DNA of 48,568 nt from Alkaliphilus serpentinus (GTDB lineage Bacteria; Bacillota; Clostridia; Peptostreptococcales; Natronincolaceae): contig NZ_WBZB01000026.1 in the NCBI RefSeq assembly GCF_009017255.1, positions 1 to 48,568 on the forward strand, in the 5' to 3' direction. Below the pieces are notes generated by a model. The model was not told the DNA's origin and did not search any database. It saw nothing but the letters and a program-made list of their open reading frames with translations. This document shows positions 48,336 through 48,568 of the stretch, in pieces. Position numbers and translations under genes: made by a program. The number at the start of each line of letters is the position of its first letter. Position 1 is the stretch's first letter.

Positions 48336-48568
48336 CTATTTAATAGATTTTAGTAGCCTTATACTGGCCTCTTGGTTGTCGACTCGGTCTGTTAGTATAT
48401 CTAGTCTATTATTAATTTGGTGAATACCTTCAATACTCTGTTTGTAGCCATCGTACAAAGCTTTATGATTTTCGTCCATTCTATTTTCTAATCTTACAAT
48501 GTCTTGTTTAGTTGCCATCTCAGATCTTACATCATCAATATCTTGTTTAGTTGCCATCTCAGATCTTA
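48336..48568 (-). CDS. Coiled-coil protein, 5' end beyond the window
   Basis: At least 77 residues of the C-terminus are inside the window; the start lies past position 48568. The sequence is charged and helical with heptad character. It has a 13-residue repeat (MATKQDIDDVRSE, then MATKQDIVRLENR), followed by NRLDILTDRVDNQEASIRLL. Proteins with MATKQDI repeats are usually small coiled-coil proteins of unknown role. Its stop is 9 nt before the original ATG of the four-helix gene, so the two may be co-transcribed. Confidence 0.7.
   Translation of the reverse strand, partial: RSEMATKQDIDDVRSEMATKQDIVRLENRMDENHKALYDGYKQSIEGIHQINNRLDILTDRVDNQEASIRLLKSIK
48503..48568. repeat. 39-bp tandem repeat inside the coiled-coil gene
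   Basis: The unit starting at 48503 begins again at 48542, exactly 39 nt later, and is identical for the 27 nt that remain. It encodes 13 residues, so copy-number changes keep the reading frame. The array continues out of the window. Confidence 0.85.

Overview
The window is low-GC DNA. Most signals point to a Gram-positive clostridium-like bacterium, perhaps of the Alkaliphilus/Natronincola type, but this is inferred from family composition and not proven. The supporting signs are strong AGGAGG-type ribosome binding sites, lipoproteins with short lipoboxes, an SLH-domain S-layer protein, a TcaA-like zinc-ribbon protein, a Gram-positive style capsule locus and sigma-54/TRAP modules. I see no rRNA, tRNA, CRISPR array, prophage or replication origin.

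Layout. (1) 1-4.5 kb, minus strand: a small lipoprotein, two zinc-ribbon membrane proteins in tandem (one TcaA-like) and an AI-2E family permease. (2) 4.9-5.6 kb, plus strand: a HepT/MntA (HEPN/nucleotidyltransferase) pair. (3) 5.8-10.9 kb, plus strand: an RND efflux operon (lipoprotein adaptor, RND pump, TetR regulator) with a good sigma-A promoter, a possible operator and a strong terminator. (4) 10.9-22.1 kb, minus strand: a SEC-C/TPR protein, a REP-type tyrosine transposase element, and a solute-uptake regulon. The regulon consists of a sensor kinase with its own periplasmic solute-binding domain, an NtrC-type regulator, then a -24/-12 promoter followed by dctP-dctQ-dctM-benE. (5) 22.3-44 kb, minus strand: a large exopolysaccharide or S-layer-glycan locus, ending in a degenerate metallo-beta-lactamase-like protein with a copper-amine-oxidase stalk domain and a lamin-tail-like C-terminus. 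(6) 44.3-47.4 kb: a 1002-residue SLH-domain S-layer protein with its own promoter and terminator. (7) 47.8-48.6 kb: short GTTGAAT repeats, a frameshifted four-helix-bundle gene and the end of a coiled-coil protein cut by the window edge.

How the genes work together. The polysaccharide locus encodes a Wzz-like chain-length protein, a TPR-carrying O-antigen-ligase-family protein, a winged-helix regulator, a CapM-type initiating transferase, two glycosyltransferases, a Wzy-like polymerase and a MurJ-family flippase. It also encodes complete predicted routes to UDP-L-FucNAc (CapE, CapF, CapG), to UDP-GalNAcA (WbpP/TviC-like and WbpO/TviB-like) and to a UDP-6-deoxy-HexNAc such as D-FucNAc (CapD plus a CapN-like reductase). 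The regulator gene has a sigma-A promoter whose start point lies in a perfect 11-bp dyad.

Most striking observation. The 3' end of the tetR gene, its terminator and the last codons of the convergent lamin-tail gene occur twice as direct repeats, at about 10.73-10.96 kb and 22.12-22.36 kb. In the first copy tetR is intact and the lamin-tail gene is a stub. In the second copy tetR is a stub and the lamin-tail gene is intact. The 11.4 kb between them therefore looks like an insertion or rearrangement between two once-adjacent convergent genes.
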